A stretch of 64,000 nt of DNA from JANMDU01 sp031375105 (GCA_031375105.1 JANMHJ010000036.1:1-64000); one strand, 5' to 3'; positions 16,901-24,242 are shown, counted from the first letter of the stretch. A program made the numbers and translations. Notes: generated by a model from the letters alone, not told the origin.

Positions 16901-17894
16901 GATGTCGCAGTTGGTTGAGAAAGCGGCTTCAGAGCCAGTCTTAGAACAAAAAAATGATCAAAATAGGCCAGTAGCCGTTATAAAACCTGCGCAGAGTGCT
17001 ACTGAATCAATAGCATCTCCCGCGTTTGACGCAGATGCCCGCTACACCGATTGGACGTTTGGCGAGCTGCCCGAGCTGCTTGAAATTCGCCGTAAGCTCG
17101 GCAAAGATGTGCAAACCTTGATTGGCTTTCCCGCGCTGATCGACCAAGGCGATGCGGTGAGCATTGAGGTGTTTGATGAGCCCGGCATGGCTGCTGCCAA
17201 ACACCAAGCGGGCCTGCGCCGCCTCGTCGCGCTGCAAATCCGCGATGCGCTCAAATACCTTGAGAAAAACATTCCCGATCTGCAAAAAATGTCGGTCGCC
17301 TTCATGCCGCTGGGCTCAGCCGAAGAGCTAAAAATGCAAATCCTCGATTTAGCAATTGATAAAGCTTTTCTGCAAGAGCCGCTGCCCACCATTGCGGCTG
17401 ATTTCAAGCAACGTGTACAAGATGGAAGAGGGCGGCTCACGCTGATTACCAATGAAGTCGCTCGCTTGAGCAGCAGCATCCTCGCTGAATACCAAACCGC
17501 GCTGCGCAAAATCAAAGACACCAAAAATGCGCCCGAGGCCACACAAGATGCCGCCCAGCAGCTCCAGCGCCTGATTCCCAAACGCTTTCTCTCGCAAACG
17601 CCCTACGTGCGCCTGCAACACTTCCCGCGCTACCTGAAAGCCATCACGATGCGCCTAGACAAACACCGCGCCGACCCCGCTCGCGACGCGCTGCGCATGA
17701 AGGAGCTGCGCCCCGAAGAGCAGCGCTTCCTGCGCCTGCTCGCAGAGCGCAAAGGCGTATTAGACGAGCGCCTAGAAGACCTGCGCTGGCTCTTCGAAGA
17801 GCTGCGCGTCAGCTTCTTCGCCCAAGAGCTGCGCACCCCGCAGCCCGTGAGCATCAAGCGGATTCAGAAGAGTTTTGAGCAGTTGGCGCTTTGA
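13986..17894 (+). CDS. hrpA: ATP-dependent RNA helicase HrpA
   Basis: Large DEAH-box RNA helicase linked in E. coli to mRNA processing and to rescue of stalled ribosomes. About 1302 residues. It shows Walker A CGETGSGKTTQLPK, DEAHERSLNIDF, SATIDADRF, and the later helicase motifs TNVAETSLTVPGIRYVIDAG and QRAGRCGR; the C-terminal DUF3418-type region follows. GTG 13986 was preferred because an upstream GTG (13953) lies inside the toxin operator; the exact start is uncertain. A repeat copy is inserted in frame at about residues 985-1010. Its last ~135 bases are repeated downstream at 19634-19770. Confidence 0.95.
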   Translation: MSSPVNFKITFPEELPVSARREEIALAISQNQVVIVCGETGSGKTTQLPKICLELGRGAMHAKPGQKPKLIGHTQPRRIAASTVAKRIAQELNTPLGEVVGYKVRFADKLGKSASVKLMTDGILLAETQTDPLLSAYDTLIIDEAHERSLNIDFLLGYLRQLLPRRPDLKIIITSATIDADRFAAHFASRNGPAPVIMVSGRTYAVEQRYRPYEESRDFDANDAMADAVDELWPGSPRGDILIFLPGEREIREAADHLHKHCAKKPGRQNVDVLPLFARLSQAEQEKIFEPDGRPRIVLATNVAETSLTVPGIRYVIDAGTARVKRYSFRNKVEQLLVEPVSQAAANQRAGRCGRVAEGICIRLYDEKDFTGRPRFTDPEILRSSLASVILRMKSLHLGVVEDFPFIDAPSKRAIADGYQLLQELGAVDELNELTKLGSELAKLPLDPRVGRMILEAKSRSAISEVLVIASALSLQDVRDRPMDMQQKADEAHKKFDDERSEFVGYLKLWKWLDDVRGSGDNKSSNRQWEQQLRGSFVNIRRVREWRDIYSQLVSTVQELGFKPNAQPATFEQLHLSLLAGLLGNIGYKQDEEDQWLGARGIKWLPHPGANLSKKPGRWIVCAELVETTRLFGRGVAGIEPKWVEQVADHLLTKQLLEPHFDKRSGDVLAYERASLYGLLIYSGRRVNFSRVDPHAAREIFIREALVAGCVGEIKEAWDCKLPFFAHNQRMVRQVEELEHKSRRQDVLVDEELIFAFYDQQLPAEMCSARELEAWYKAHHGANPKLLYISKDELMRHEASGITSQAFPKLIRLGGVDCKATYLHDPGDAKDGITVELPLFALNQVNEERCEWLVHGMLQQKVQALLKSLPQRPRSRLVPLPESAARLTEILNVPEAFGKGSLIDSLLKLCKDATSVDIKRTDFKLDMLQPHLFMSFRVVDEHGRQLAQGRNLAAIKAELGGQARGAFAQLAQMSQLVEKAASEPVLEQKNDQNRPVAVIKPAQSATESIASPAFDADARYTDWTFGELPELLEIRRKLGKDVQTLIGFPALIDQGDAVSIEVFDEPGMAAAKHQAGLRRLVALQIRDALKYLEKNIPDLQKMSVAFMPLGSAEELKMQILDLAIDKAFLQEPLPTIAADFKQRVQDGRGRLTLITNEVARLSSSILAEYQTALRKIKDTKNAPEATQDAAQQLQRLIPKRFLSQTPYVRLQHFPRYLKAITMRLDKHRADPARDALRMKELRPEEQRFLRLLAERKGVLDERLEDLRWLFEELRVSFFAQELRTPQPVSIKRIQKSFEQLAL
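16941..17016 (+). repeat. Dispersed palindromic element inside hrpA
   Basis: In-frame copy translated as LEQKNDQNRPVAVIKPAQ then SATESIAS. It aligns with AceF linker 1 (LEQK-PVTVINTAPIAINSVVS) and linker 2 (PVAIIDPAQSAPVSVAS) in phase and direction. It sits in a low-conservation hinge between HrpA domains. Confidence 0.9.
17759..17894 (+). repeat. hrpA 3' end, repeat copy 1
   Basis: Reference copy of a sequence recurring at 18936-18960 (core only) and 19634-19770. The core 17796-17819 is an imperfect palindrome (AGCTG-CGCGT-CAGCT with GAAG/TCTTC flanks). See the finding on integration at hrpA. Confidence 0.85.
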
Positions 17895-17964
17895 GTTTGC
17901 AGTTTGCAAGCTCAAATGGCTGGCTGGCGCCTTAGCCAACGAGGCATGCGCGTAAAATCTGAGC

Positions 17965-18441
17965 ATGAATTTACGCGTTTATGTCGAAACCTCGGTCATC
18001 AGCTATCTCGCTGCTCGGCCCAGCACCGACGCTGTGAACATGACCCGGCAATTCCAATCCTTGCGTCTTTGGCAGGCCCAAGATTCATTCGATCTTCTGG
18101 TTTCTCCTCTGGTTGTGCAAGAGTGCTTAGCCGGTGACGTGGCTGCCGCGCAGGTGCGCATGGGATTTTGCAATGCGCTGGTTCAATTACAGATGCGAGA
18201 TTCCGCTTTGCCACTGGCGCAGGAGTTGGTCAATTCGCAAGCCATTCCTGCCAGTTCCTTTGTCGATGCAGTTCATATTGCTGTTGCTTCTGTTCACGAA
18301 CTGGATTTCATTGCCAGTTGGAATTTCAAGCACATCGCTGGCGCTATCCCGCGCCAGCGCGTTGAAGCTTGTTTGCGCCGCTTGAAGGTGCATGTGCCGA
18401 TGATCGCCACCCCTGAAGAAATTTTGGAGAGCATGCTATGA
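17965..18441 (+). CDS. PIN-domain protein (VapC-like toxin)
   Basis: 158 residues. It belongs to the PIN subfamily beginning YVETSVISYLAARPS, with Glu where most have Asp. SPLVVQECLAGD and VDAVHIAVASVHELDFIASWNFKHI provide further acidic residues. A likely RNase toxin. It overlaps the next small gene by ATGA, and that gene would be the antitoxin. It is the first cargo gene between hrpA-tail copies 1 and 2. Confidence 0.82.
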   Translation: MNLRVYVETSVISYLAARPSTDAVNMTRQFQSLRLWQAQDSFDLLVSPLVVQECLAGDVAAAQVRMGFCNALVQLQMRDSALPLAQELVNSQAIPASSFVDAVHIAVASVHELDFIASWNFKHIAGAIPRQRVEACLRRLKVHVPMIATPEEILESML

Positions 18442-18626
18442 ATGCAGTTGATGAAGTGATGCAAGAGCTGTTGCAAGTCAAGCAAGCTGAGGTAGAGCGC
18501 TTTAGGACCTTGGAAAATCTCTTTGCCCATTTACAGCGAGCCGCCGATGACAGCACATTGCCTGCCGCAGCGCAGCAGAACAAGCTCACTGCCACCCAAC
18601 TTCTGGGCAGCCGATTGGGCAAGTGA
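18438..18626 (+). CDS. Small protein coupled to the PIN toxin, putative antitoxin
   Basis: 62 residues, predicted helical (MNAVDEVMQELLQVKQAEVERFRTL). It overlaps the PIN stop codon (ATGA), the usual arrangement for a coupled pair, here with the toxin first. No DNA-binding motif is obvious. Function is inferred from context only. Confidence 0.6.
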   Translation: MNAVDEVMQELLQVKQAEVERFRTLENLFAHLQRAADDSTLPAAAQQNKLTATQLLGSRLGK

Positions 18627-18739
18627 GCCTCGATTGCCGTGATGCATGACGAAAAAGCTACTCAATGTTGAGTTCAGGTATGGACTGCGTGAGAGTTGCA
18701 GTTTCGCATTGAGCGCCGATCAACTTCAAGGTGATGACG

Positions 18740-18937
18740 ATGAAAGATGAATACGATTTTTCCGAAGGTGTTCGTGGCAAATTCCACAAGAGCGGCATGC
18801 GCCTGATTCCCCCCGTGCGGCTTGATCCGCAAGTACTGAATTTTCTGGCTGATCGCGCGCAGGCCAAGGGCACGACGATCAATGAATTGCTCAACGCACT
18901 TTTGAAGAAGGACATTGAGTTGATTCAAGCCGCTTGA
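18740..18937 (+). CDS. BrnA/CopG-like orphan antitoxin
   Basis: 65 residues beginning MKDEYDFSEGVRGKF, the typical opening of BrnA-like antitoxins. The C-terminal ribbon-helix-helix (VRLDPQVLNFLADRAQAKGTTINELLNALLKKD) follows. No BrnT toxin precedes it. ATG 18740 fits the family; AAGGTG lies upstream. Its stop codon adjoins hrpA-tail copy 2, so it is the last cargo of the first segment. It may be an antitoxin left after toxin loss. Confidence 0.72.
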   Translation: MKDEYDFSEGVRGKFHKSGMRLIPPVRLDPQVLNFLADRAQAKGTTINELLNALLKKDIELIQAA

Positions 18938-18960
18938 AAGAGCTGCGCGTCAGCTTCTTC
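18936..18960 (+). repeat. hrpA 3'-end core, repeat copy 2
   Basis: About 22 consecutive bases match hrpA 17798-17819, centred on the palindromic core (18941-18955). It lies at the boundary between the BrnA-like gene and the BRO-domain gene, whose reading frame ends in it. Confidence 0.8.
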
Positions 18961-19582
18961 TACCGAGAGCCACGGCCTCCAAGCCCTTGAGCTGGCTGTG
19001 CTCGCCGGGCGTGATACCAAAAGTGGCGCGGGCGATTTCGGCAGTCAGAATGGAGTATTCCTTGCCCTCGGCCACACCGCGCGCCTTCCACTCGTCCGTC
19101 AATTCCCCACGAACAGAGATCGAGCGCAGGCGCTTTTCAATCCACGCTTGCGGATAGCCCTTGGCCTGATACAGCTCCCGCGCCCGTGCGCTGGCCAGCT
19201 CTGGGTTTTCAATCTCTTTCACCCGTTCATAGCCCACCTGCGCCAGCCAGCGCTTGAACGGCTCCGCCTTGGGCGAGGGAATAGACTGGATGATGCGAAA
19301 CAGGCCTTCGGTGTTGGCGCAATCCGTTTCACGCTGTTTGCCATCAGCGGCTTTTAACTTCAACCCGTGACAAAACGTCACGGGTTGGCTGGCCTCTTGA
19401 TTCAGTCTTTGTTTCAGCTTTCGCCAGTAGGCACCGGCGTCAAGGCTTTCCGTCAATACCGCACAAACATCCACCACAGAAAACCACCATTCCTCGTTGT
19501 GCCAAGTGCGGCGAATGTTGGTTTCTTGAAAAACGGTAATGTGGTTGTCTGCGCTGCTGCTGAGAGACTGTCTTTTCATCAT
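18950..19582 (-). pseudogene. BRO-N domain (phage antirepressor-like) protein, 3'-truncated
   Basis: 210 residues with a BRO-N domain: ITVFQETNIRRTWHNEEWWFSVVDVCAVLTES. A segment typical of chromosomal BRO/DinD-like proteins follows: PFKRWLAQVGYERVKEIENPE, RARELYQAKGYPQAWIEKRLRSISVRGELTDEW, LTAEIARATFGITPGEHSQLKGL. Related proteins continue for about 60-80 residues after this point. Here the frame ends in EAVALGRRS-stop, read out of hrpA-tail copy 2. The gene therefore seems cut at the repeat junction. It may still make a shortened protein. Confidence 0.7.
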
Positions 19583-19633
19583 GCGCTGATTTTGCCGGAA
19601 AACTGGTTATTTGTACATATGGCCAAACCACAT

Positions 19634-19770
19634 ATTGGACGAGCGTGCGGGTGACCTACGCTGGCTCTTTGAAGAGCTGCGCGTCAGCTTCTTCGCCCAA
19701 GAGCTGCGCACCCCCCAGCCCGTGAGCATCAATCGGATTCAAAAAGAGTTTTGAGCAGTTGGCGCTTTAA
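19634..19770 (+). repeat. hrpA 3' end, repeat copy 3 (gene-tail fragment)
   Basis: Matches the last ~135 bases of hrpA with a few substitutions and one extra A. It would encode a HrpA-like tail (DLRWLFEELRVSFFAQELR, then TPQPVSINRIQKEF-stop) and has no start. The clustered differences near its 5' end (ERAGDL versus ERLEDL) suggest an allele from another lineage rather than a fresh copy. Confidence 0.88.
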
Positions 19771-19834
19771 ATTTTTTGTGAAAAGTACATTTGTCGTGCG
19801 GAAAATAACCAACGCCTGAGCTAACAAATTACAG

Positions 19835-20644
19835 TTAGGGTGGCAGCAAACCCGAAGACCAGTTCGATACAACTTTAGTGAGTGCAAGTCGCATCGAGTC
19901 CGCAACTGCATCGAACAAATCGATTGAGTCAAGTACATCATTTACTCCATAACCGCTTATTGAGCTTAGCGAGTGCACAACTTGATTGCGCCGAGCATAG
20001 AAGTCATCTAATTTAAGTCGCAATCGTTTTGCCGCGTCAGCACCTGTTGCTACACCAAAATATGTCTTTATTTTTGTTCCCTCAGCGGTGCGCGCGATGA
20101 GATTACGAATTCCGATACGCGCTGAAATCTCGTCAACAACATGTGGTCTGAAATTGTTGTTGTGCTGAACAACCGTGGTGGTGTCAATTTGTGATGGGTT
20201 GTCGTCGAGCACCAGCATGCTCGCTGACTCAAGCAGGGAACGAATCTTTGCAATTATTGCTGGATCAGGAACGTTGGGTTTGGTTTGCGTGAGGATGCTT
20301 TTCGAGTAGCCAAGCTGCTGCAGTGTGGATTTCCAATATGCGTTCCTAATATTGTGTTTGACAGTATCTGACGTCAACGTGTAATTGCTACAGATGTAGT
20401 TGGCGCAAGCTGTTAGCTCCTCCCTAACGAAGTCCTCGTAGCTCGATGCAATGAAAACAATTGCCATCGAATTCACGTTGTTACTCGTCGTCGCTCCAAT
20501 ACCGGCCAAATCTGCAGTGGGTCTAGATGACTGAATCAGACTGGGATTCCTATAACAAGACTCCATAGCGCACGCAATCCTTCGAATATCTTTTAGGCGA
20601 CTTACAAACTCATCGTAGGGGCCTTGCAAATCAGGCTGAGTCAT
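19835..20644 (-). CDS. HEPN-domain protein (MAE_28990/MAE_18760-like), putative effector RNase
   Basis: 269 residues. The C-terminal part carries ARRNQVVHS, a HEPN R-x4-H motif (Arg219, His224) typical of metal-independent RNases in defence and toxin-antitoxin systems. The helical N-terminal half (FIASSYEDFVREELTACANYI) resembles the MAE_28990-like HEPN family. ATG 20644 lies one base after the DUF262 stop, so the two are one operon. Codon use appears more AT-rich than in neighbours, suggesting transfer. The likely role is an RNase held in check or activated by the DUF262 partner; this is inference. Confidence 0.75.
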   Translation of the reverse strand: MTQPDLQGPYDEFVSRLKDIRRIACAMESCYRNPSLIQSSRPTADLAGIGATTSNNVNSMAIVFIASSYEDFVREELTACANYICSNYTLTSDTVKHNIRNAYWKSTLQQLGYSKSILTQTKPNVPDPAIIAKIRSLLESASMLVLDDNPSQIDTTTVVQHNNNFRPHVVDEISARIGIRNLIARTAEGTKIKTYFGVATGADAAKRLRLKLDDFYARRNQVVHSLSSISGYGVNDVLDSIDLFDAVADSMRLALTKVVSNWSSGLLPP

Positions 20645-20645
20645 A

Positions 20646-21863
20646 TCACAAGAATCCAGCAAAAAAGACTCTGAAAATGTTTATCCTAGATTTGATATCT
20701 GCTGAAGTACTAGCCACTCCAGTCAGCGCGCCTTTTTGGTTATTGTTCACAACCAATTGTGCATACCCATCTTGAATCTGCTTTTTTTGCATTTGAAGTC
20801 GATCCGATTTATCGACAATTTCTCCCAGCGCCACCATTACGCCGTCGTATATTCCAGCCAAAGGGCGAAAAGATACTGCATCAAGATGCAATGAGAATGG
20901 TTTGCTATCAAATAGCTCATTAGCGAGATTTAGTACGGCGATATATTTACTTTCAAGAACGTTGCATTCATCTCTGGTCATATCAAGATTTCTCTCCATA
21001 CAACGATCAAGCATTGATTTAAGTGAGTTTTGGATATGAGCCTCGGTATCAAGTGCAAAGTATCGTAGAACAAGTTGGCAATCACCCATAGTTTTATATA
21101 GAGAATTTTTTTGTCTTTCTTCATCCTCGTAATAGTCGTTTGGATCACCTACTACGTATTCTGGAATTCCCCAAATCTTAGTAAATGTACTGTCTCTCGA
21201 TAATCTAACTATCAATTTGTTGAACTCACCTCCGTAAATAGCATTACGAATTTCCTGTGCTGTCAGACGTTTTCCTCCAGTGTTCAGACGTTCGAAAACA
21301 AAGCGGCGCAGTTCGTAGAACCTATTACCTGAAACATTTTTAATTTTTCCTTGTGATTCTTGAAGCAAAACCACTGCCGATATTGATGCGCGGTCTAGAT
21401 TTCTCTTAACTTTTGGAGAAAGTCGCGCATATGTTTTTCCATTCAATGATGTGATGATCTCAAGTCCACGAAGAACGAACTGATTATCTAAAAATTCTCT
21501 AATTGTGTTTAGGCGCTGTTGACCATCCATGACCTCGTAGCGAGCCAAGTCGTTTTCGTACAGAAAAACTGGTGGTACAGGGACATTTAGCAATAGCGAC
21601 TCAATAAGCAGAGATTTCTGCTTGTTCGACCAGCGTAGTCGACGCTGGTACTCAGGACGCAGATTGAGGTCTGATCCATCCTCAATCAAGTTTGCAATTT
21701 GCGGAAGTAGGAAATTGTTCGTTTGATAAACAACTCTAAATGGCTGCTTCGCAAATTGATCGTCTGTAGAGTCTTCGCTTGCGTCTGTTGCATTCAGTTG
21801 CTCGCCTGACTCCTCTGAATCCTCAAGTTCTTGAGCTAAAGATTTGGCATCGCTGGGTGTCAT
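20646..21863 (-). CDS. DUF262 (GmrS-N/ParB-like) protein, partner of the HEPN gene
   Basis: 405 residues. The DUF262 core shows LRPEYQRRLRWSNKQKSLL, ESLLLNVPVPPVFLYEN and the DGQQR motif (residues 113-117), followed by FERLNTGGKRLTAQEIRNA. The domain is known from GmrSD-type restriction and BrxU-like proteins, where it binds or hydrolyses nucleotides. It lacks the C-terminal DUF1524 His-Me nuclease, so the nuclease role may fall to the HEPN partner. The N-terminal 40 residues are very acidic. The start is ATG with GGAG upstream. AT-rich relative to neighbours. Confidence 0.85.
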   Translation of the reverse strand: MTPSDAKSLAQELEDSEESGEQLNATDASEDSTDDQFAKQPFRVVYQTNNFLLPQIANLIEDGSDLNLRPEYQRRLRWSNKQKSLLIESLLLNVPVPPVFLYENDLARYEVMDGQQRLNTIREFLDNQFVLRGLEIITSLNGKTYARLSPKVKRNLDRASISAVVLLQESQGKIKNVSGNRFYELRRFVFERLNTGGKRLTAQEIRNAIYGGEFNKLIVRLSRDSTFTKIWGIPEYVVGDPNDYYEDEERQKNSLYKTMGDCQLVLRYFALDTEAHIQNSLKSMLDRCMERNLDMTRDECNVLESKYIAVLNLANELFDSKPFSLHLDAVSFRPLAGIYDGVMVALGEIVDKSDRLQMQKKQIQDGYAQLVVNNNQKGALTGVASTSADIKSRINIFRVFFAGFL

Positions 21864-21936
21864 GCATTACTCCAAAAGTCCAATTGATAATTCTCAGATA
21901 CTAACCTCTGAATACTTGCGCAAAATGGTAACCGAC

Positions 21937-22422
21937 TCAGAGCTCATGCGAATACACAATAAACCCCGCATGTTTGGCGAGTTTGTCGTAGAGGGCGCGG
22001 CCGCTGGTGTTGGTGGTTTGGGTGGTCCAGTAAACGCGGGAGCTGCCGTTCTGGGCTGCGGCGGCATAGACGGCTTGGATGAGCTGCGCGCCGATGCGCT
22101 GGCCGCGATGGGCGGGGGCGACGAACAGGTCTTGCAGATAGCACACGTCATGCAGCCGCGTGGTGCTGCGGTGAAACAGGTAATGCACCAGGCCAACGAG
22201 CTGCTCGCTCCCAGCTTGGCTTGACGCATCTCGCGCCGTGGCCACCAAGGCATGCACGGGCTCGCCGCTGTCAAAAAAGCGCTGCCAAGTGGCCTGCGTG
22301 ATCTGATCGGGCAGCGCAGTCGCGCCTTCGCGGCCATAGAAAGCGTTGTAGCCGTCCCAAAGCCGCTTCCAAGCCGCAAAGTCGCTGGGCTGGATGGGGC
22401 GGATGTTGATGTGGGGCGGCAT
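21937..22422 (-). CDS. GNAT-family N-acetyltransferase, copy 1
   Basis: 161 residues. N-terminal INIRPIQPSDFAAWKRLWDGYNAFY and the acetyl-CoA loop LQDLFVAPAHRGQRIGAQLI are typical of GNAT enzymes. The C-terminal NTSGRALYDKLAKHAGFIVY is also conserved. Substrate unknown. A near-identical paralogue lies at 23284-23769, and the same composite repeat stands upstream of both, so the gene and its repeat were duplicated as one unit around brnTA. Confidence 0.88.
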   Translation of the reverse strand: MPPHINIRPIQPSDFAAWKRLWDGYNAFYGREGATALPDQITQATWQRFFDSGEPVHALVATARDASSQAGSEQLVGLVHYLFHRSTTRLHDVCYLQDLFVAPAHRGQRIGAQLIQAVYAAAAQNGSSRVYWTTQTTNTSGRALYDKLAKHAGFIVYSHEL

Positions 22423-22445
22423 GGGGTGGCTGGCGTCGGATGGTG

Positions 22446-22594
22446 TTTACTATGCTTCTGATAGCACTCTGCGCAGATTCTATAACGGGTAGGGGCTGAT
22501 TTGGCTTGAAATTTGTGATGATACGCAAGCCGGCCGTTTTGAGCGAAATTGACATCTAGCCGGCATGAATACTGCGCAAAGCGCTATTGAATTG
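22446..22594. repeat. Composite repeat copy A
   Basis: Two dispersed elements head to head: a left half (TTTACTATGCTTCTGATAGCA ... GGTAGGGGCTGATTTGGC), a ~45-base spacer, then a right half (CATCTAGCC ... GCGCTATTGAATTG). The same ~150-base arrangement occurs at 23793, 24531 and 27093, with a left half only at 26343. Confidence 0.9.
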
Positions 22595-22660
22595 AGAGTG
22601 GAACAACGCGCAACAGGCGAGTGGGTTGCGTCGTAAAGTGCGGGGCGAAGCTGAGCAAGT

Positions 22661-22897
22661 TCAAGCCCGGCTGTGCGAATCTACGTAGGCATCGACCAAG
22701 CGGCGGATCATGCGTTGGTATTGGGTGTGATTTTTGGCGGCTTCGGCTTTGAAGAAGTCGATGCTTTTCTTAGAAAGCGCCAAAGTCACCTTGACGGCCT
22801 CTTCGTTGAAGGCGAGCTCCGCCGGGGAAGGCAAAAAGTCTTTGATCACCTTGGGCTCGCCCATGGGCTCATTCGTGTATTTGATTTTCGCGTTCAT
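22661..22897 (-). CDS. brnA: BrnA-type antitoxin
   Basis: 78 residues starting MNAKIKYTNEPMGEPKVIKDFLPSPAEL, then a ribbon-helix-helix-like segment (EEAVKVTLALSKKSIDFFKAEAAK). It would repress the operon and neutralise BrnT. It overlaps the toxin 3' end by 29 bases, and AGGAAAGG lies upstream of the chosen ATG. Some antitoxins of this kind are annotated as CopG family. Confidence 0.83.
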   Translation of the reverse strand: MNAKIKYTNEPMGEPKVIKDFLPSPAELAFNEEAVKVTLALSKKSIDFFKAEAAKNHTQYQRMIRRLVDAYVDSHSRA

Positions 22898-23159
22898 AGA
22901 TTGCCTTTCCTTTGCGCCAATATCCTGCGCCAATAATTCGAATCACTTCTGCGCGATAGGTAAACCGCACGGTCAATACACCATCGCCGACCTGACCAAA
23001 GCAGTAGAAGCGCTCTTCGCTGTCGCTATGCGTTTCGTCCTTTGCGATCACGCGCTGCTCGTCTGCAAACGCATATTGCGCGGTACCAAACGAAACGCCG
23101 TGCTTTATCTGGTTGGCTTGGTCTTTCTCTGCGTCCCATTCAAAACTTGTTTTAGCCAT
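22869..23159 (-). CDS. brnT: BrnT-family ribonuclease toxin
   Basis: 96 residues: FEWDAEKDQANQIKHGVSFGTAQYAFADEQ, the hallmark opening of BrnT. Next come EERFYCFGQVGDGVLTVRFTYR and IRIIGAGYWRKGKAIYE, the RelE-like end of the fold. A type II toxin that cleaves RNA. The operon order, toxin then antitoxin, is normal for brnTA. It lies between the two GNAT copies. Confidence 0.9.
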   Translation of the reverse strand: MAKTSFEWDAEKDQANQIKHGVSFGTAQYAFADEQRVIAKDETHSDSEERFYCFGQVGDGVLTVRFTYRAEVIRIIGAGYWRKGKAIYERENQIHE

Positions 23160-23283
23160 ATGCAATTGTAGCTTATAACCATACTATTTACCATACTTTC
23201 ATATGGAACATGAGCGACTGAATTCTTAAATTGAACGCACTCGCGCAGAATGCAGTGAGCGAGCAGAAAATCGAAGCAGGCGC

Positions 23284-23769
23284 TTAAAGCTCATGCGAAT
23301 ACACAATAAACCCCGCATGCTTTGCCAGCTTGTCGTAGAGGGCGCGGCCGCTGGTGTTGGTGGTTTGGGTGGTCCAGTAAACGCGGGAGCTGTTTTGCTC
23401 GGCAGCGGCGGCGTAGACGGCTGCAATGAGGTCTGCGGCGATGCGCTGGCCGCGATGCTCGGGGAGGGCGTTGAGGTCTTGCAGGTAGCACACGTCGTTT
23501 AGGCGGGTGGTGCTGCGGTGAAACAGGTAGTGCACCAGGCCAACGAGTTGGCTGCTTTCTGCTGGGCTTGACGCATCTTGCGCGGTGGCTACGAAGGCAT
23601 GCACGGGCTCGCTGCTGTCAAAAAAGCGCTGCCAAGTGGCTTGCGTGATCTCATCGGGCAGGGCGGTTGCGCCTTCGCGGCCATAGAAGGCGTTGTAGCC
23701 GTCCCAAAGCGGCTTCCAAGCCGCAAAGTCGCTGGGCTGAATGGCGCGAATGGTGATGTGGGGCGGCAT
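23284..23769 (-). CDS. GNAT-family N-acetyltransferase, copy 2
   Basis: 161 residues, very similar throughout to the GNAT at 21937-22422. The largest difference is the acetyl-CoA-binding loop: LQDLNALPEHRGQRIAADLI here versus LQDLFVAPAHRGQRIGAQLI in copy 1. Replacement of the usual hydrophobic residues and of the final Gly may weaken cofactor binding, so this copy could be diverging or losing activity. Confidence 0.87.
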   Translation of the reverse strand: MPPHITIRAIQPSDFAAWKPLWDGYNAFYGREGATALPDEITQATWQRFFDSSEPVHAFVATAQDASSPAESSQLVGLVHYLFHRSTTRLNDVCYLQDLNALPEHRGQRIAADLIAAVYAAAAEQNSSRVYWTTQTTNTSGRALYDKLAKHAGFIVYSHEL

Positions 23770-23792
23770 GGGGTGGCAGGCTTTAGGCGGTA

Positions 23793-23940
23793 TTTACTAT
23801 GCTTCTGATAGCACTCTGCGCAGATTCTATAACGGGTAGGGGCTGATTTGGCTTGAAATTTGCGACGATGCAATATGCTGGCTGTTTTGAGAAAAATTGC
23901 CATTTAACCGTTATGAATGCTGCGCGGAGTGCTATTGAAT
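23793..23940. repeat. Composite repeat copy B
   Basis: Left half almost identical to copy A for about 70 bases; the spacer and right half are more diverged (CATTTAACCGTTATGAATGC, GTGCTATTGAAT). It sits upstream of GNAT copy 2 just as copy A sits upstream of copy 1. Confidence 0.9.
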
Positions 23941-24017
23941 TCGGAGCGATTGACCTGCTGGCCATGGCGTGTCAGGCAGCCACAGTCGCAGGCTGAGAAA
24001 AGTGCTAGCATTTGGCC

Positions 24018-24242
24018 ATGACTCCTGAAACCATTGCCCATCAAGCATTGTCTTTGCCAGCAACTTTGCGCGCGGAGCTGGCTGCGCAGTTGCTGTCTAG
24101 CCTTGACGATTTGCCTGAAGCGGAAATAGAGCCGCTCTGGCTGCGTGTGGCTGCGCAAAGGGCTGAGCAGCTTGATCAGGGGCTGTCTGAGCGCATTCCT
24201 GCGCAGGAAGTGCGCCGCCAAGCGATGGCTTTGCTCAAGTGA
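24018..24242 (+). CDS. Addiction-module antitoxin-like protein (TIGR02574 type)
   Basis: 74 residues: MTPETIAHQALSLPATLRAELAAQLLSSLDDLPEAEIEPLWL, the typical small acidic putative addiction module component. Its stop overlaps the toxin GTG (GTGA). The toxin is frameshifted, so this antitoxin may be an orphan. Confidence 0.82.
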   Translation: MTPETIAHQALSLPATLRAELAAQLLSSLDDLPEAEIEPLWLRVAAQRAEQLDQGLSERIPAQEVRRQAMALLK

